A stretch of DNA of 64,000 nucleotides, taken from contig NZ_CP007597.1 of the NCBI RefSeq assembly GCF_000661955.1, forward strand, positions 4,363,228 to 4,427,227, written 5' to 3'. Both the position numbers and the translations under genes were made by a program. The notes under the pieces were generated by a model. It did not search any database. It saw only the letters and a list, made by a program, of their open reading frames with translations, and was not told the DNA's origin. This document shows, piece after piece, positions 24,999 through 33,370 of this stretch (position 1 is the stretch's first letter; every line of letters starts with the position of its first letter). Origin of the DNA: Stenotrophomonas rhizophila. GTDB taxonomy: Bacteria > Pseudomonadota > Gammaproteobacteria > Xanthomonadales > Xanthomonadaceae.

Positions 24999-25886
24999 AT
25001 GAGCAAACCCGACCCCGGCATGAATGCCCTTGGCGTCTTGGCATTGGAACTGGCCGGCGGCGACGCGCCGCGCCATGCCGCGCTGTCCTCCGAACAGGCT
25101 GGCGAACTGGCCGAACGCGTCGGCCGCGACCTGGCCAAGCTGGTCCCCGGCGTCAGCGGGCTGGACTTCGTGTTCGCCGGCGCGCATTTCGATCCGGCCG
25201 AAGTACTGCGCCCGGGCTGGCCCGTGCACCGCCGCCTGGAAGAACTGCAGATGCGCGCCCCCGGCCGCAGCCAGGGCCCGCGCATGCTGGCCTTCGGTGC
25301 CGGTGCCGATGGTGATGTGCCGCTGCCCTTCCAGGCCGAGGCCGCGCTGACCGGCGGTGGCCTGCGCGTGGTGCCGTTCCTGCTGACCGGCACCGAAGTG
25401 GCGCAGACCCAGGCCGTGGCCGAGGCGCTGGAAGAGGTGCTGCTGGCCCAGGGCATGGCCCAGCCGGACACGGCGCTGCTGGCGCAGACGGCCTTCGGTG
25501 CGCAGATCGAGCACGCACGCTTCTTCACGGTGAACGATCTCGCCGCGATGATGTCGATGCAGTACGACAACCAGGGCCTGGCCGCCCTGTGGCCGGTGAT
25601 CGAAACCGCTCTGATGGCGCCGCACGTTGAAGAATGGCTGGATGCCGCACCGGAGCCGCTGCTTCGATACGCTGATGGCGAAGTGCGTATGGCCCTGTTC
25701 GATCCCGCCGGCTGGTGCGCGTTCTACAACCACGGCACCGGCGATTGCGAGCGCCTGCAGGGCATCTACGACCAGTTCCTGATGCGCCAGCGGCAGATGG
25801 CCGCCGTGCTCGAAGCGCATGGCCTGCCGGTGTTGTTCGTGCATTGCGAAGCCGGCCAGGACGCGCGCGAGCTGCTCACCCGCTAA
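24999..25886 (+). CDS. Conserved protein of unknown function
   Basis: 295 residues, soluble, without signal peptide or membrane segment. Visible segments: an acidic N-terminal helix region, DFVFAGAHFDPAEVLRPGWPVHRRLEEL, a Gly-rich MLAFGAGADGDVPLPFQ, and a C-terminal helical part with YNHGTGDCERLQGIYDQFLMRQRQM and VLFVHCEAGQDARELL. No known catalytic motif was recognised. Its codon use and GC match the core genome, and it ends just before a REP pair and a bidirectional terminator, so it is probably a normal lineage-specific gene. Confidence 0.75.
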   Translation: MSKPDPGMNALGVLALELAGGDAPRHAALSSEQAGELAERVGRDLAKLVPGVSGLDFVFAGAHFDPAEVLRPGWPVHRRLEELQMRAPGRSQGPRMLAFGAGADGDVPLPFQAEAALTGGGLRVVPFLLTGTEVAQTQAVAEALEEVLLAQGMAQPDTALLAQTAFGAQIEHARFFTVNDLAAMMSMQYDNQGLAALWPVIETALMAPHVEEWLDAAPEPLLRYADGEVRMALFDPAGWCAFYNHGTGDCERLQGIYDQFLMRQRQMAAVLEAHGLPVLFVHCEAGQDARELLTR

Positions 25887-25888
25887 CG

Positions 25889-25961
25889 GTAGTGCCGGCC
25901 GCTGGCCGGCTCCTCCGGGCATCGATAGCGATCATGGCAGCCACGCATGGCGTGGTTCTAC
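25889..25961. repeat. Two SMAG-type REP elements
   Basis: Hairpins at 25889-25911 (plus, GCCGGCC arms, 2 bp after the stop codon) and 25939-25961 (minus, GCCACGC arms). Confidence 0.87.
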
Positions 25962-25974
25962 CCGCGTTCCAAAA

Positions 25975-26002
25975 AAAAACGCCGGCAATCGCCGGCGTTT
26001 TT
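25975..26002. terminator. Bidirectional intrinsic terminator
   Basis: AAAAACGCCGGC (25975-25986) mirrors GCCGGCGTTTTT (25991-26002) with an AATC loop, between two convergent genes. Confidence 0.93.
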
Positions 26003-26020
26003 CGTTCTGCACCGCGTCGG

Positions 26021-26656
26021 TTACGGCGCGGCCTTGATCACCGCACAGGCCAGGCGCGCACCGGCGTTGCCGGTCGGCTGGGTCTTGTAGTCGTCCGCGT
26101 CGGCGTGGACGATCAGGCCACGACCAATGATGTCGAAATCATCGCCCTTGCCGATGTTGACGTTGGTGGACACATCCGCGTCGACCACGGCGTTGCCCTG
26201 TGCGTCGGCCTTGATGTTGGGCATGTCGCCGCCGTGGTGCGGGGTGGCGGCCACGCTGCCGTGGTCTTCCTTGCCCGGGTTGAAGTGACCGCCGGCGCTG
26301 GCGCCGTCCGGTGCGCTGCAATCGCCCTTCTCGTGGATGTGGAAGCCGTGCTCGGTGTTGGGCTTGAGGCCGCTGACCTCGCCCTTCACATGCACCTTGC
26401 CGTCCACCACGCTGAAGGTGACGTTGCCCTTGACGGTGCTGTCCTTGGTGGGGGCCAGTTCGGCGGCGGCGCCGTGGTTGGCGTGCGCTTCGCTGGTCAT
26501 GGCCGGCGGTGCGTCGGGGGTTGATTCGGCGGTCGGCTGGGCGGCCGTGGCTTCAGCAGCCGGGGTCGCTTCCGGGGTGGTGTCGGCCGGCTTGTTGCAG
26601 GCGGTCAGGCCGAGCGCGGCGATGGCGGCGAACAGCGAGGTGTGGATCAGGCGCAT
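26021..26656 (-). CDS. sodC: Copper/zinc superoxide dismutase, lipoprotein
   Basis: 211 residues from ATG 26656. A lipobox (LGLTACN) near residue 20 predicts lipidation; a Thr/Pro/Ala-rich linker of about 40 residues leads to the dismutase domain. Copper and zinc ligands are complete: HIHEKGDCS, GGHFNP, HGGDMPN and LIVHADADDY, with the disulfide Cys pair (GDCS and ARLACAV). It disproportionates superoxide in the periplasm. It is the downstream member of a tandem pair, 50 bp after the second sodC; both probably share a promoter. Confidence 0.95.
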   Translation of the reverse strand: MRLIHTSLFAAIAALGLTACNKPADTTPEATPAAEATAAQPTAESTPDAPPAMTSEAHANHGAAAELAPTKDSTVKGNVTFSVVDGKVHVKGEVSGLKPNTEHGFHIHEKGDCSAPDGASAGGHFNPGKEDHGSVAATPHHGGDMPNIKADAQGNAVVDADVSTNVNIGKGDDFDIIGRGLIVHADADDYKTQPTGNAGARLACAVIKAAP

Positions 26657-26706
26657 GTGGAACTCCTTGCGGGTAGCGATGGAAAAAGCGGCGTCGGGCT
26701 GCGCGA

Positions 26707-27273
26707 TCAGCGCGTGACCCGGATGACGCCGCAGGCGATTCTGGCGCCGGCATTGCCGGCGGGCTGGCTGCGGTAATCGTCGGCGTTGGCATGCACCACC
26801 AGTGCACGCCCTGCGATATCGGTGGCTGCGCCGCCGCCAAGCGTAACCGCTGGCAGCCGCACATCCACGTTGGCACGTCCCTGCGCATCGGCGCGCAGGT
26901 TGTCCATGTCGCCGGCGTGGTGCGCGCCGGCGCTGTTGCGGCCATGCGGCTGCGCGCCCGGGTTGAAATGTCCGCCCGCGCTGCTGGCATCCACCGCGCT
27001 GCAATCGCCGCGCTCATGCACGTGGAACGCTGCCGTCTGCAACGGCTGCAGGCCACCGATGACGCCGGTGATGTGCACGCCCTGCGCGTCGGGCACCAAC
27101 GCCAGGCGCCCACTGACCAGGCTGGCCGACGCCGACGACAGGTTGGCTTCGGCCATTTTGGCCGTGCTTACCAGCGGCACCGGCGGGGCGGTGGGGCGCG
27201 GTGGCGGCGTGCTGCCGCAGGCGGCCAGGCCGAGGGCAACCGCTGCACCGAGGACGATGGAAGAACTGCGCAT
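26707..27273 (-). CDS. Copper/zinc superoxide dismutase, second copy
   Basis: 188-residue lipoprotein (lipobox ALGLAACG) paralogous to the gene at 26021. Ligands HVHERGDCS, GGHFNPGAQPHG, HHAGDMDN and LVVHANADDY and the closing GARIACGVI are all present, so it should be active. The domain is otherwise well diverged from its neighbour, which argues for an old duplication or separate recruitment rather than recent copying. Confidence 0.93.
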   Translation of the reverse strand: MRSSSIVLGAAVALGLAACGSTPPPRPTAPPVPLVSTAKMAEANLSSASASLVSGRLALVPDAQGVHITGVIGGLQPLQTAAFHVHERGDCSAVDASSAGGHFNPGAQPHGRNSAGAHHAGDMDNLRADAQGRANVDVRLPAVTLGGGAATDIAGRALVVHANADDYRSQPAGNAGARIACGVIRVTR

Positions 27274-27365
27274 GGAAAACTCCTTGGTTGCAAACTAACG
27301 ACGTGCTCGTCCACACACCATGAAAGCGGCACGGACGCCGTGCACACATGCCGTGGACATCTGGT

Positions 27366-28814
27366 TCATCCGCCCCGACGGCGCCCGGCGCCGAGTTTGC
27401 GGGTCAGGGTGTTGCGGCCCATGCCCAGGCGCGCGGCCGCTTCGGCCCGGCGCCCGTGGGTGATCTGCAGCGCCGCTTCCAGCAGTGCCTGGTCCACCCG
27501 GTCGCGCACCTGCGCGTGCAGGCCCTCGGCGCCTTCGGCCAGGCGTTGGCGCGCCCAGGCCGACAGCAGGGTTTCCCACTGGCCCGGATCGCCCGCCGCG
27601 CGGGTGCGCGGACCACCGCCGCGATGCAGCGCGCTGTCCACATCGGCCACCCCGATGGTGTCCGAGGCGGCCAGGGCCGCCATGCGCCAGCACACGTTCT
27701 CCAGCTCGCGTACGTTGCCGGGCCAGTCATGTTCGCGCAGCGCCTGCAGCGCAGCCGCCGTGAGCCGCTTGGGCGGCGTATCCAGCTTGCGCACCGCCGC
27801 GGCCAGGAAGGTATCGGCCAACTGGGTGATGTCGTCGCGACGCTCGCGCAGCGGCGGCAGGCGCAGCCGCACCACGTCCAGCCGGTGCAGCAGGTCGGCG
27901 CGGAAGCGTCCCTGTGCCACCAGCGACTCCAGGTCCTGGTGGGTCGCGGCGATCACGCGCACGTCGACCCGGATCAGCTCGCGCCCGCCCACGCGGAAGA
28001 ACTCGCCCTCGGCCAGCACACGCAGCAGCCGCGTCTGCAGCGGCAGCGGCATGTCGCCGATCTCATCGAGGAACAAGGTGCCGCCGTTGGCCTGCTCGAA
28101 GCGGCCCACGTGGCGCCGTTGCGCACCGGTGAACGCGCCGGCCTCGTGGCCGAACAGTTCGCTCTCCAGCAGTTCGGAGGGAATGGCCGCGGTATTTAGC
28201 GCGACGAACGGCCCCTGCACGCGCGGCGACTCGTGGTGCAGCGCATGCGCCACCAGCTCCTTGCCGGTGCCGGTTTCGCCGTTGATCAGCACCGACAGCG
28301 GCGCCTGCGCCAGCCGCCCGATCGCGCGGAACAGCGCGCGCATGGCCGGGGTGTCGCCCACCAGCTGCGGGCGCTGGTCCGGCGCGGGTTCCACGGCCGC
28401 GGGCGCCGGTGCATCCACCAGCGCGTCCTGCTCGGGCAGCACGCGCTGGGCCAGCGCCACCGCATCGTCGAGATCGAACGGCTTGGACAGGAATTCCTGT
28501 GCACCGCCACGGAAGGCGCCGGCGGTGCTGGCAACGTCGGTATAGGCCGACATCACGATCACCGGCAGCTGCGGGTGCGCCGCCTTCAGCTTGTCCAGCA
28601 ACACCAGGCCATCGTCGCCGGGCATGCGCACGTCGGTGAACAACAGGTCCGGTGGCGGCTGGGTGTCGAGCATAGCCAGCGCCGAGGCGGCGCCGTCGAA
28701 GCCCTCCACGCGGTAGCCGGCGTCGCGCAGCGCGGTACACAGCACGAAGCGGACCGCGCGGTCATCATCGACCACCCAGACGCGCTGGGCGGTGCTGTCG
28801 GTGTCATCCGCCAT
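27366..28814 (-). CDS. ntrC: Nitrogen regulation protein NR(I), NtrC
   Basis: 482 residues. Receiver (about 10-125, Asp61 in LFTDVRMPG, Lys in LSKPF), sigma-54-interacting AAA+ domain (Walker A GETGTGKE, the sigma-54 contact loop GAFTGA, Walker B TLFLDEIGD) and a C-terminal Fis-type HTH (RAEAAARLGMGRNTLTRKL). Phosphorylated by NtrB under nitrogen limitation, it activates sigma-54 promoters such as the one before glnA at 40848. ATG 28814 has GAGGAG 7 bases upstream and overlaps ntrB by 11 bp. Confidence 0.96.
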   Translation of the reverse strand: MADDTDSTAQRVWVVDDDRAVRFVLCTALRDAGYRVEGFDGAASALAMLDTQPPPDLLFTDVRMPGDDGLVLLDKLKAAHPQLPVIVMSAYTDVASTAGAFRGGAQEFLSKPFDLDDAVALAQRVLPEQDALVDAPAPAAVEPAPDQRPQLVGDTPAMRALFRAIGRLAQAPLSVLINGETGTGKELVAHALHHESPRVQGPFVALNTAAIPSELLESELFGHEAGAFTGAQRRHVGRFEQANGGTLFLDEIGDMPLPLQTRLLRVLAEGEFFRVGGRELIRVDVRVIAATHQDLESLVAQGRFRADLLHRLDVVRLRLPPLRERRDDITQLADTFLAAAVRKLDTPPKRLTAAALQALREHDWPGNVRELENVCWRMAALAASDTIGVADVDSALHRGGGPRTRAAGDPGQWETLLSAWARQRLAEGAEGLHAQVRDRVDQALLEAALQITHGRRAEAAARLGMGRNTLTRKLGAGRRRGG

Positions 28815-29877
28815 GGGCGGTCTCCTCGGCGGGCGTGCCGTGGCCGATCGGCAGCAGCACGGTGAAGACGGTATGCCCCGGTCGCGAACGGTAGGTCAGC
28901 GTGCCGCGGTGTTCGCGCGCCACCTGCTGGGCCAGCGCCAGGCCCAGCCCGGTACCTTCGGCACGGCCGCTGACCAGCGGCAGGAACAGGTGCTCGGCCA
29001 ACTGCTCGGGTACGCCGCGGCCGTCGTCGGCGATCTCCAGGCGCAAGGCCAGCGGGTGCACCTGGTCGCCGATGCGCACGCCGTGCTCTACCCGGGTGCG
29101 CAGGGTCACGCTGCCGGCACCGGCCTGGATCGCGTTGCGCACCAGGTTCCACACCGCCTGGGTGAGGCGGTCGGCGTCGCCGTCGAATTCGGGAATGCTG
29201 GGGTCGTAGTCGCGCTGCAGCCGCACCGCCCAGCCGCCTTCGCTTTCGGCCAGGCGCAGCACGCGCTCCAGCGAGGCGTGGATGTTGAGCGGCGCGTGCG
29301 GCGCGGCCGGGGCCGGCGACAGCAGTTGTTCGAGCAGGCCGTTGAGGCGCTCGATCTCCGAGCCGATCAACTCGATCAGCTCGCGCTCGTCCGGGTCGCG
29401 CTCATCGGGGGCCCGCTGCGCATTGCGCTTGGCCAGCAGTTGGGCCGCGCCCTTCAGCCCTGCCAGTGGATTGCGCAGCTCGTGGGCCAGGCCCTTGAGC
29501 GCCGCACTGAGCGCGCTGGGCAGGGCCTGGGTCGGGTCCAGCCCGGGGAACTCGTCCACCGGATGCGCTTCGAGCAGCCACCCGCCTTCGTCCCACCGGC
29601 TCAGCCAGCCTTCGGCGAAACGCGGGGCGTCGCCCGGCAGGGCCAGGGCCAGGCGGTGCAGGCGCAGGGTGTCGCGCTCGTCACGGGCCAGGAAGTGCGC
29701 CAGCGCCTCGCCCTGCACTTCCAGCGAGGCCAGCGGCTGGCCAATCAAGCGGCGCACGCTGACGCCCAGCCAGCGGGCGAACGCCGGGTTGCAGCCCACC
29801 ACGCGGCCACTGGCGTCGGCCCAGGCAACCGGGGTTCCCAGGACGTCGAGGGCGGGAGGCGCTAGTACGGAGGTCAT
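28804..29877 (-). CDS. ntrB: Nitrogen regulation sensor kinase NR(II), NtrB
   Basis: 357 residues from ATG 29877; a soluble PAS-HisKA-HATPase kinase. PAS segment about 8-60, His132 in AHELRNPLAG, N-box VWNLVRNAIQAG, G1 IADDGRGV and G2 GTGLGLALA. GlnK/GlnB controls its kinase versus phosphatase balance towards NtrC. There is no ribosome site; instead a 17-bp NtrC-type dyad touches the start codon, so initiation may be leaderless or weak and repressible. Unlike in enterobacteria, glnA is not adjacent; about 9.5 kb of other genes separate them. Confidence 0.95.
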   Translation of the reverse strand: MTSVLAPPALDVLGTPVAWADASGRVVGCNPAFARWLGVSVRRLIGQPLASLEVQGEALAHFLARDERDTLRLHRLALALPGDAPRFAEGWLSRWDEGGWLLEAHPVDEFPGLDPTQALPSALSAALKGLAHELRNPLAGLKGAAQLLAKRNAQRAPDERDPDERELIELIGSEIERLNGLLEQLLSPAPAAPHAPLNIHASLERVLRLAESEGGWAVRLQRDYDPSIPEFDGDADRLTQAVWNLVRNAIQAGAGSVTLRTRVEHGVRIGDQVHPLALRLEIADDGRGVPEQLAEHLFLPLVSGRAEGTGLGLALAQQVAREHRGTLTYRSRPGHTVFTVLLPIGHGTPAEETAHGG

Positions 29878-29894
29878 TGCACCAATGTAGTGCA
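29878..29894 (-). promoter_or_regulatory. NtrC-type binding site abutting ntrB start codon
   Basis: TGCACTACATTGGTGCA on the minus strand fits the enterobacterial NtrC consensus TGCACYA-N3-TRGTGCA at all 14 arm positions. It lies directly before the ntrB ATG, where bound NtrC would block transcription, as in glnL autorepression of E. coli. Confidence 0.8.
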
Positions 29895-29984
29895 AAAGCG
29901 AAGGGGGTTGAATCACAAACAGCGGGCAACCGGGGACGGCACCGTGTCTCACGCGCCTCCATTCATCCTGGTCCGCCGGCCGGG

Positions 29985-30079
29985 GTAGAGCCGACCGTTG
30001 GTCGGCTACACAACGTCCCGGTAGAGCCGACCGTTGGTCGGCTACACAGCATCCCGGTAGAGCCGACCGTTGGTCGGCT
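29985..30079 (+). repeat. Three SMAG elements at 36-bp period
   Basis: Identical 23-base hairpins at 29985-30007, 30021-30043 and 30057-30079, separated by related 13-base spacers. Together with the ntrB-proximal NtrC site and the PoNi fragment they account for most of the 404-bp gap 29878-30281. Confidence 0.93.
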
Positions 30080-30098
30080 GCTCCAGGTCCCATGTCGG

Positions 30099-30246
30099 GA
30101 AGCTCCACGAAGCACAGTTGGATCAGCGGCGCGAGCCCTGTTTACGCCACGTGACCTATTTACAATTGTGTGAGGCGTTGCTTGGCGGCATTGCCACGGT
30201 CACCACCGACCCGCCCAAGCGCAGTGGCGTAGCGGACGGTCGATAG
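30099..30246 (+). pseudogene. Fragment of a PoNi-type immunity gene
   Basis: Frame 30109-30222 reads EAQLDQRREPCLRHVTYLQL and on to GGIATVTTDPPK, aligning residue by residue with the N-terminal part (EADFDRRREPYLRYATYPQL ... GGVAMVTTDLPK) of the intact gene at 31685. After the PPK the similarity ends and a stop follows at 30244-30246. No start codon or remaining domain exists, so it is a remnant of a second copy. Confidence 0.8.
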
Positions 30247-30281
30247 CCGCGTATATCTGTTTCGACACAACGAGAGGAAGC

Positions 30282-31457
30282 ATGCGCCCCCTGGTTGAGA
30301 GCATTCACTCACTTCGCCTCACGCACGTTGACGATCACGGTCACGACCGTCTTCCATCTCACGGGCCGGCAGTAGCCGTTCGGGATCGGTTGCTGGTTTC
30401 AGACCCGGATGGCCGCATGTTTGATGTAGTCGGATTGCCACACCAGCCGGTGCTGGTGCTTTACGGCGACCTGGGCTACAACTTTTCTCCCGATCTTTCC
30501 TCTTTCAGCCGCAATGCTGCCCAGACGCATGCGCTTGCCAAGGCCTGGTGTCGACAAACCAGATGCTTTGTCTTTCGGCTTTTCTCGGAAGAGAAACGCA
30601 CATGGACAACGCTGGCCGCTCCACCTCCAGGCTGCGACGGCGCCCCGTTGACCGACGCTGTGCTGGGTGCCTGGGTCGGCGATGAGATTGTGGTGTTTTC
30701 CGTTCGGCCGCGATTCGGCCGCATCCTGCCGGAGGCCCTTTTCTGGAGCCGATACAACCGGGATGGCGAGATGATCGCAGGCAAACAACTGCTGCTGGCC
30801 TCCGAGAGAGGGTGGAGGTCGTTCACGGAACGGGACGTGTTCTGGTCAGCGGCTGCGGGTGATCGTGTCATCGCGTACGCATGGAACAGGTTTTTTGCAC
30901 TCGATGGTGCGGGCGTTACCGAGCTGCCCGCGCCACGAGGGGTTGGCCCGGTACAGGCCCACGCTCCGTCCGGGGTCCGCGATGGAAGCATCCTGCTGTT
31001 CTCCCATACGGATGCTCATGACGAGGCATTCCTTTACGACATCGATCTGATGGATTGGAGTAGCAGCCGTCAAGATGTTTCTGCGCTGCTGAGAGGGCCA
31101 CGTGGCTCAAGCGCCCGCTGGATGCCGGCGCAGGTGAACGTGGTACTGCTGCGTGACGACTGGGTTCTGCTGGATACCCATGACGGCGATCCCCTGAACC
31201 GCGTTGCCTGCTGGCTCTGGGAGCGGTCCACGAATCGAGCGTGGGGCGTACCCATGAAGGATGTTGGCGGACGGTACGGGCTCGCCTTCGACTATGTTGC
31301 CTCGTGCGACCGCTTCATCGCCAGTGACCGCAATGAGATCGCAGTCAGCCGAGCGTTTGAGGAGATAGTCAGAGATCTTCGGGCTGCGCCCGCGAAGGCG
31401 AAGATTCTTCCAGGACCCATCGTCGGTCCAGATAGCAGCTCAGATGGGCTGCCTTGA
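30282..31457 (+). CDS. Unknown protein, possible beta-propeller, in accessory island
   Basis: 391 residues, soluble, start ATG 30282 with a good GAGAGGAAG site. I do not recognise the family. The chain shows five recurring strands of the form (V/L)(R/G)D.(I/V/L)... followed by a polar turn: RDRLLVSDPDGR, GDEIVVFSVRPR, GDRVIAYAWNRF, RDGSILLFSHTD and RDDWVLLDTHDG, spaced by 60-90 residues, as in beta-propeller blades. GC is visibly lower than in flanking core genes. It lies between the fragment and the intact copy of a PoNi-type immunity gene, so it may belong to the same toxin-immunity cargo, but no direct evidence ties it to that role. Confidence 0.7.
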   Translation: MRPLVESIHSLRLTHVDDHGHDRLPSHGPAVAVRDRLLVSDPDGRMFDVVGLPHQPVLVLYGDLGYNFSPDLSSFSRNAAQTHALAKAWCRQTRCFVFRLFSEEKRTWTTLAAPPPGCDGAPLTDAVLGAWVGDEIVVFSVRPRFGRILPEALFWSRYNRDGEMIAGKQLLLASERGWRSFTERDVFWSAAAGDRVIAYAWNRFFALDGAGVTELPAPRGVGPVQAHAPSGVRDGSILLFSHTDAHDEAFLYDIDLMDWSSSRQDVSALLRGPRGSSARWMPAQVNVVLLRDDWVLLDTHDGDPLNRVACWLWERSTNRAWGVPMKDVGGRYGLAFDYVASCDRFIASDRNEIAVSRAFEEIVRDLRAAPAKAKILPGPIVGPDSSSDGLP

Positions 31458-31684
31458 TGTTCTCCAACATGATGCCGCTCCTGGGCGCTTTCGTCAGCAG
31501 CGCTGACCTGATCCTCGCTGTCTTCAGCACATGAAGCGAGAGTGGATTGCCCTGCCGCGGTCTCTTCCGCAATCGGTTGCGTGAGCGGAGAAGCTAGCAG
31601 GCGGTCGCGCGCCTGTAGCTGCAGTCTTCATGCTCCGTGCGACATTCATTCTGCCCATAGCATTCTTCTGGAGTGACAACTTGC

Positions 31685-32749
31685 ATGACCCTCTCCATGC
31701 CTGATTGGCAACAGTGGTTCGCCTGGAAAGTCTCGGAGGCCGATTTTGATCGACGGCGCGAGCCGTACCTACGCTATGCCACGTATCCGCAATTGTTTGA
31801 CGAGCACCTTGGCGGCGTTGCCATGGTCACAACGGATCTTCCGAAGCACATGCTGAAGGCGCGTGCCGGGGGACGTATGACATCCACTCGACGAAGGCTC
31901 TGGAGCGCCTTGGATTGGATGAGTCTGCAGTATTCAGCAGGCGCTTCTGTGCAGCAGTGGGCTGAAGTGTGGCCTCACGCGCTGAAGTGGGCTGAAGAGT
32001 ACAGCAAGCTCCATGCCGCGTATCACGCTTCAGCGGAGAACTCCTCCGGCGATATCACCCCGCACGTGTCACTGGTGTCCGAGGAATACTGGATCGTTGC
32101 TCTACGTCTGGTGTGCTTCGGTCTGTTGACCGGCCATGCCGCGCGGATGCCGCAGGTCATGAAGGTCTTGGACTACGCCAATGCCGATCTGGAAACTTAC
32201 GACGGTCTACTGGAGCGGTTGGTTGCTCCGTACGTCAGTGGGCGCCCGACGCCACCTGACACTGCTACACGCCACCTTCCGTATTGCAAGCTGTTCAAGG
32301 TGTTCGCCGCACAACCTGAGCAGCGACCTGCCCTGATGGCGACGTATCTGGACGAGTGGTACCACGCCAGTCGTCGCGAGCCGTACGTAAACCAGCACGG
32401 CGAGGGCGATGTAGACTTCTACGGGTATTGGTCCTGGGAAGCCGCCGCCACTACGGTGGCGCTGGGCATCGACGACAGCAGCTACCGAAACATGGCCTTT
32501 TACCCCAAGGATCTGGCCGACTTTGCCCGGGCACTTGCTGCCGATGTCACCGCACAGGCGGAAGCCGCCCCCGAACGCGTACCCGCCGACGAAGCTGTCC
32601 CCAGGAGTGGGTGGTGGTACACCCCGGCGAAGATCGACTCACGCCGCTACTTCAAACAGGGTGAGGTGTTCCCGCAGATCGTGAATTCGGATTACGGCGA
32701 CACGTTCTGGATATGGGATCGGGATCAGACGCCGCGGTCGTTGATCTGA
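31685..32749 (+). CDS. PoNi-type immunity protein (DUF1910/DUF1911)
   Basis: About 354 residues from ATG 31685 (GGAG 11 bases upstream; GTG 31673 and ATG 31697 are alternatives). The C-terminal half carries the DUF1911 signature: YLDEWYHASRREPYVNQH, then YGYWSWEAAATTVALGIDD and YRNMAFYPKDLADFAR. Proteins of this kind neutralise PoNe-family DNase effectors delivered by type VI or other contact-dependent systems. No cognate toxin gene is present in the window, so it is an orphan immunity gene, perhaps protecting against neighbours' toxins. Low GC and a nearby fragment of a paralog point to gene turnover by transfer. Confidence 0.78.
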   Translation: MTLSMPDWQQWFAWKVSEADFDRRREPYLRYATYPQLFDEHLGGVAMVTTDLPKHMLKARAGGRMTSTRRRLWSALDWMSLQYSAGASVQQWAEVWPHALKWAEEYSKLHAAYHASAENSSGDITPHVSLVSEEYWIVALRLVCFGLLTGHAARMPQVMKVLDYANADLETYDGLLERLVAPYVSGRPTPPDTATRHLPYCKLFKVFAAQPEQRPALMATYLDEWYHASRREPYVNQHGEGDVDFYGYWSWEAAATTVALGIDDSSYRNMAFYPKDLADFARALAADVTAQAEAAPERVPADEAVPRSGWWYTPAKIDSRRYFKQGEVFPQIVNSDYGDTFWIWDRDQTPRSLI

Positions 32750-32881
32750 GATCGGGCGCTTCCCGCCAACCAGCACTTCGCGTTCGTGAATGGCCTTGCC
32801 TGATCCATTGAGGAAGAGCGTGTGGAGGATCGGCGTGGTTCGGGTGCAGGATGCCAACGGCCCTGAAAGATGCGAGATCTG

Positions 32882-33364
32882 TCAGGCAGCGGACGAGTAC
32901 CGCTCAAGTGTCTCAACAAGGTCAACTTCAAATCCCGCAGCGGTGCCAAAGATGCCATTGGCCACCAGCACCCGTTCGTCATCGAGACCGTCGAAGGCGT
33001 AGTAGACCTCTGCGGGGAGCCGGGCGGTGCTTGCTACCCGCATGGCAGTGAGGGATGTTTCGTGCGCTGAAAGCCCACCCGACCGGAACTGCACCAGCAG
33101 CTCCCGTAAAAGCCAGCGTCCAGCGGTTTGCCAATCCGCGTCACCCGTAGCGAGCTGCAGCGCGTCCATGGCCGCATTGCGGTCACGCGCCGTGGCAATC
33201 TCGATGATCTCGATGGTCGGCGCGTCCCGCGCGTCGATCCTGGCGTATGCCCATTCCTTGCTGGCATCCACGTGCAGGATGTCCAGCGCCAGGCCCGTCC
33301 AGAAGAAGGCGCAGGCAGTGGCGTCATCGGCGGTGTCCAGGCACGTCGGATACGTCGCGTCCAT
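32882..33364 (-). CDS. Hypothetical protein
   Basis: 160 residues, cytoplasmic, acidic. Segments include a helical N-terminus (CLDTADDATACAFFWTGLAL), IDARDAPTIEIIEIATARDR and RWLLRELLVQFRSGGLSAHE. No family recognised. It ends at 32882, and the VOC-family gene lies 6 bp upstream on the same strand, so the two are probably co-transcribed. Confidence 0.6.
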   Translation of the reverse strand: MDATYPTCLDTADDATACAFFWTGLALDILHVDASKEWAYARIDARDAPTIEIIEIATARDRNAAMDALQLATGDADWQTAGRWLLRELLVQFRSGGLSAHETSLTAMRVASTARLPAEVYYAFDGLDDERVLVANGIFGTAAGFEVDLVETLERYSSAA

Positions 33365-33370
33365 GACGAG

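Noticed and set aside
32750..32881. Possible coding remnant with minus-strand words such as NGSGKAIHEREVL
   Set aside because: Too short and no recognisable homolog; could not be separated from chance.
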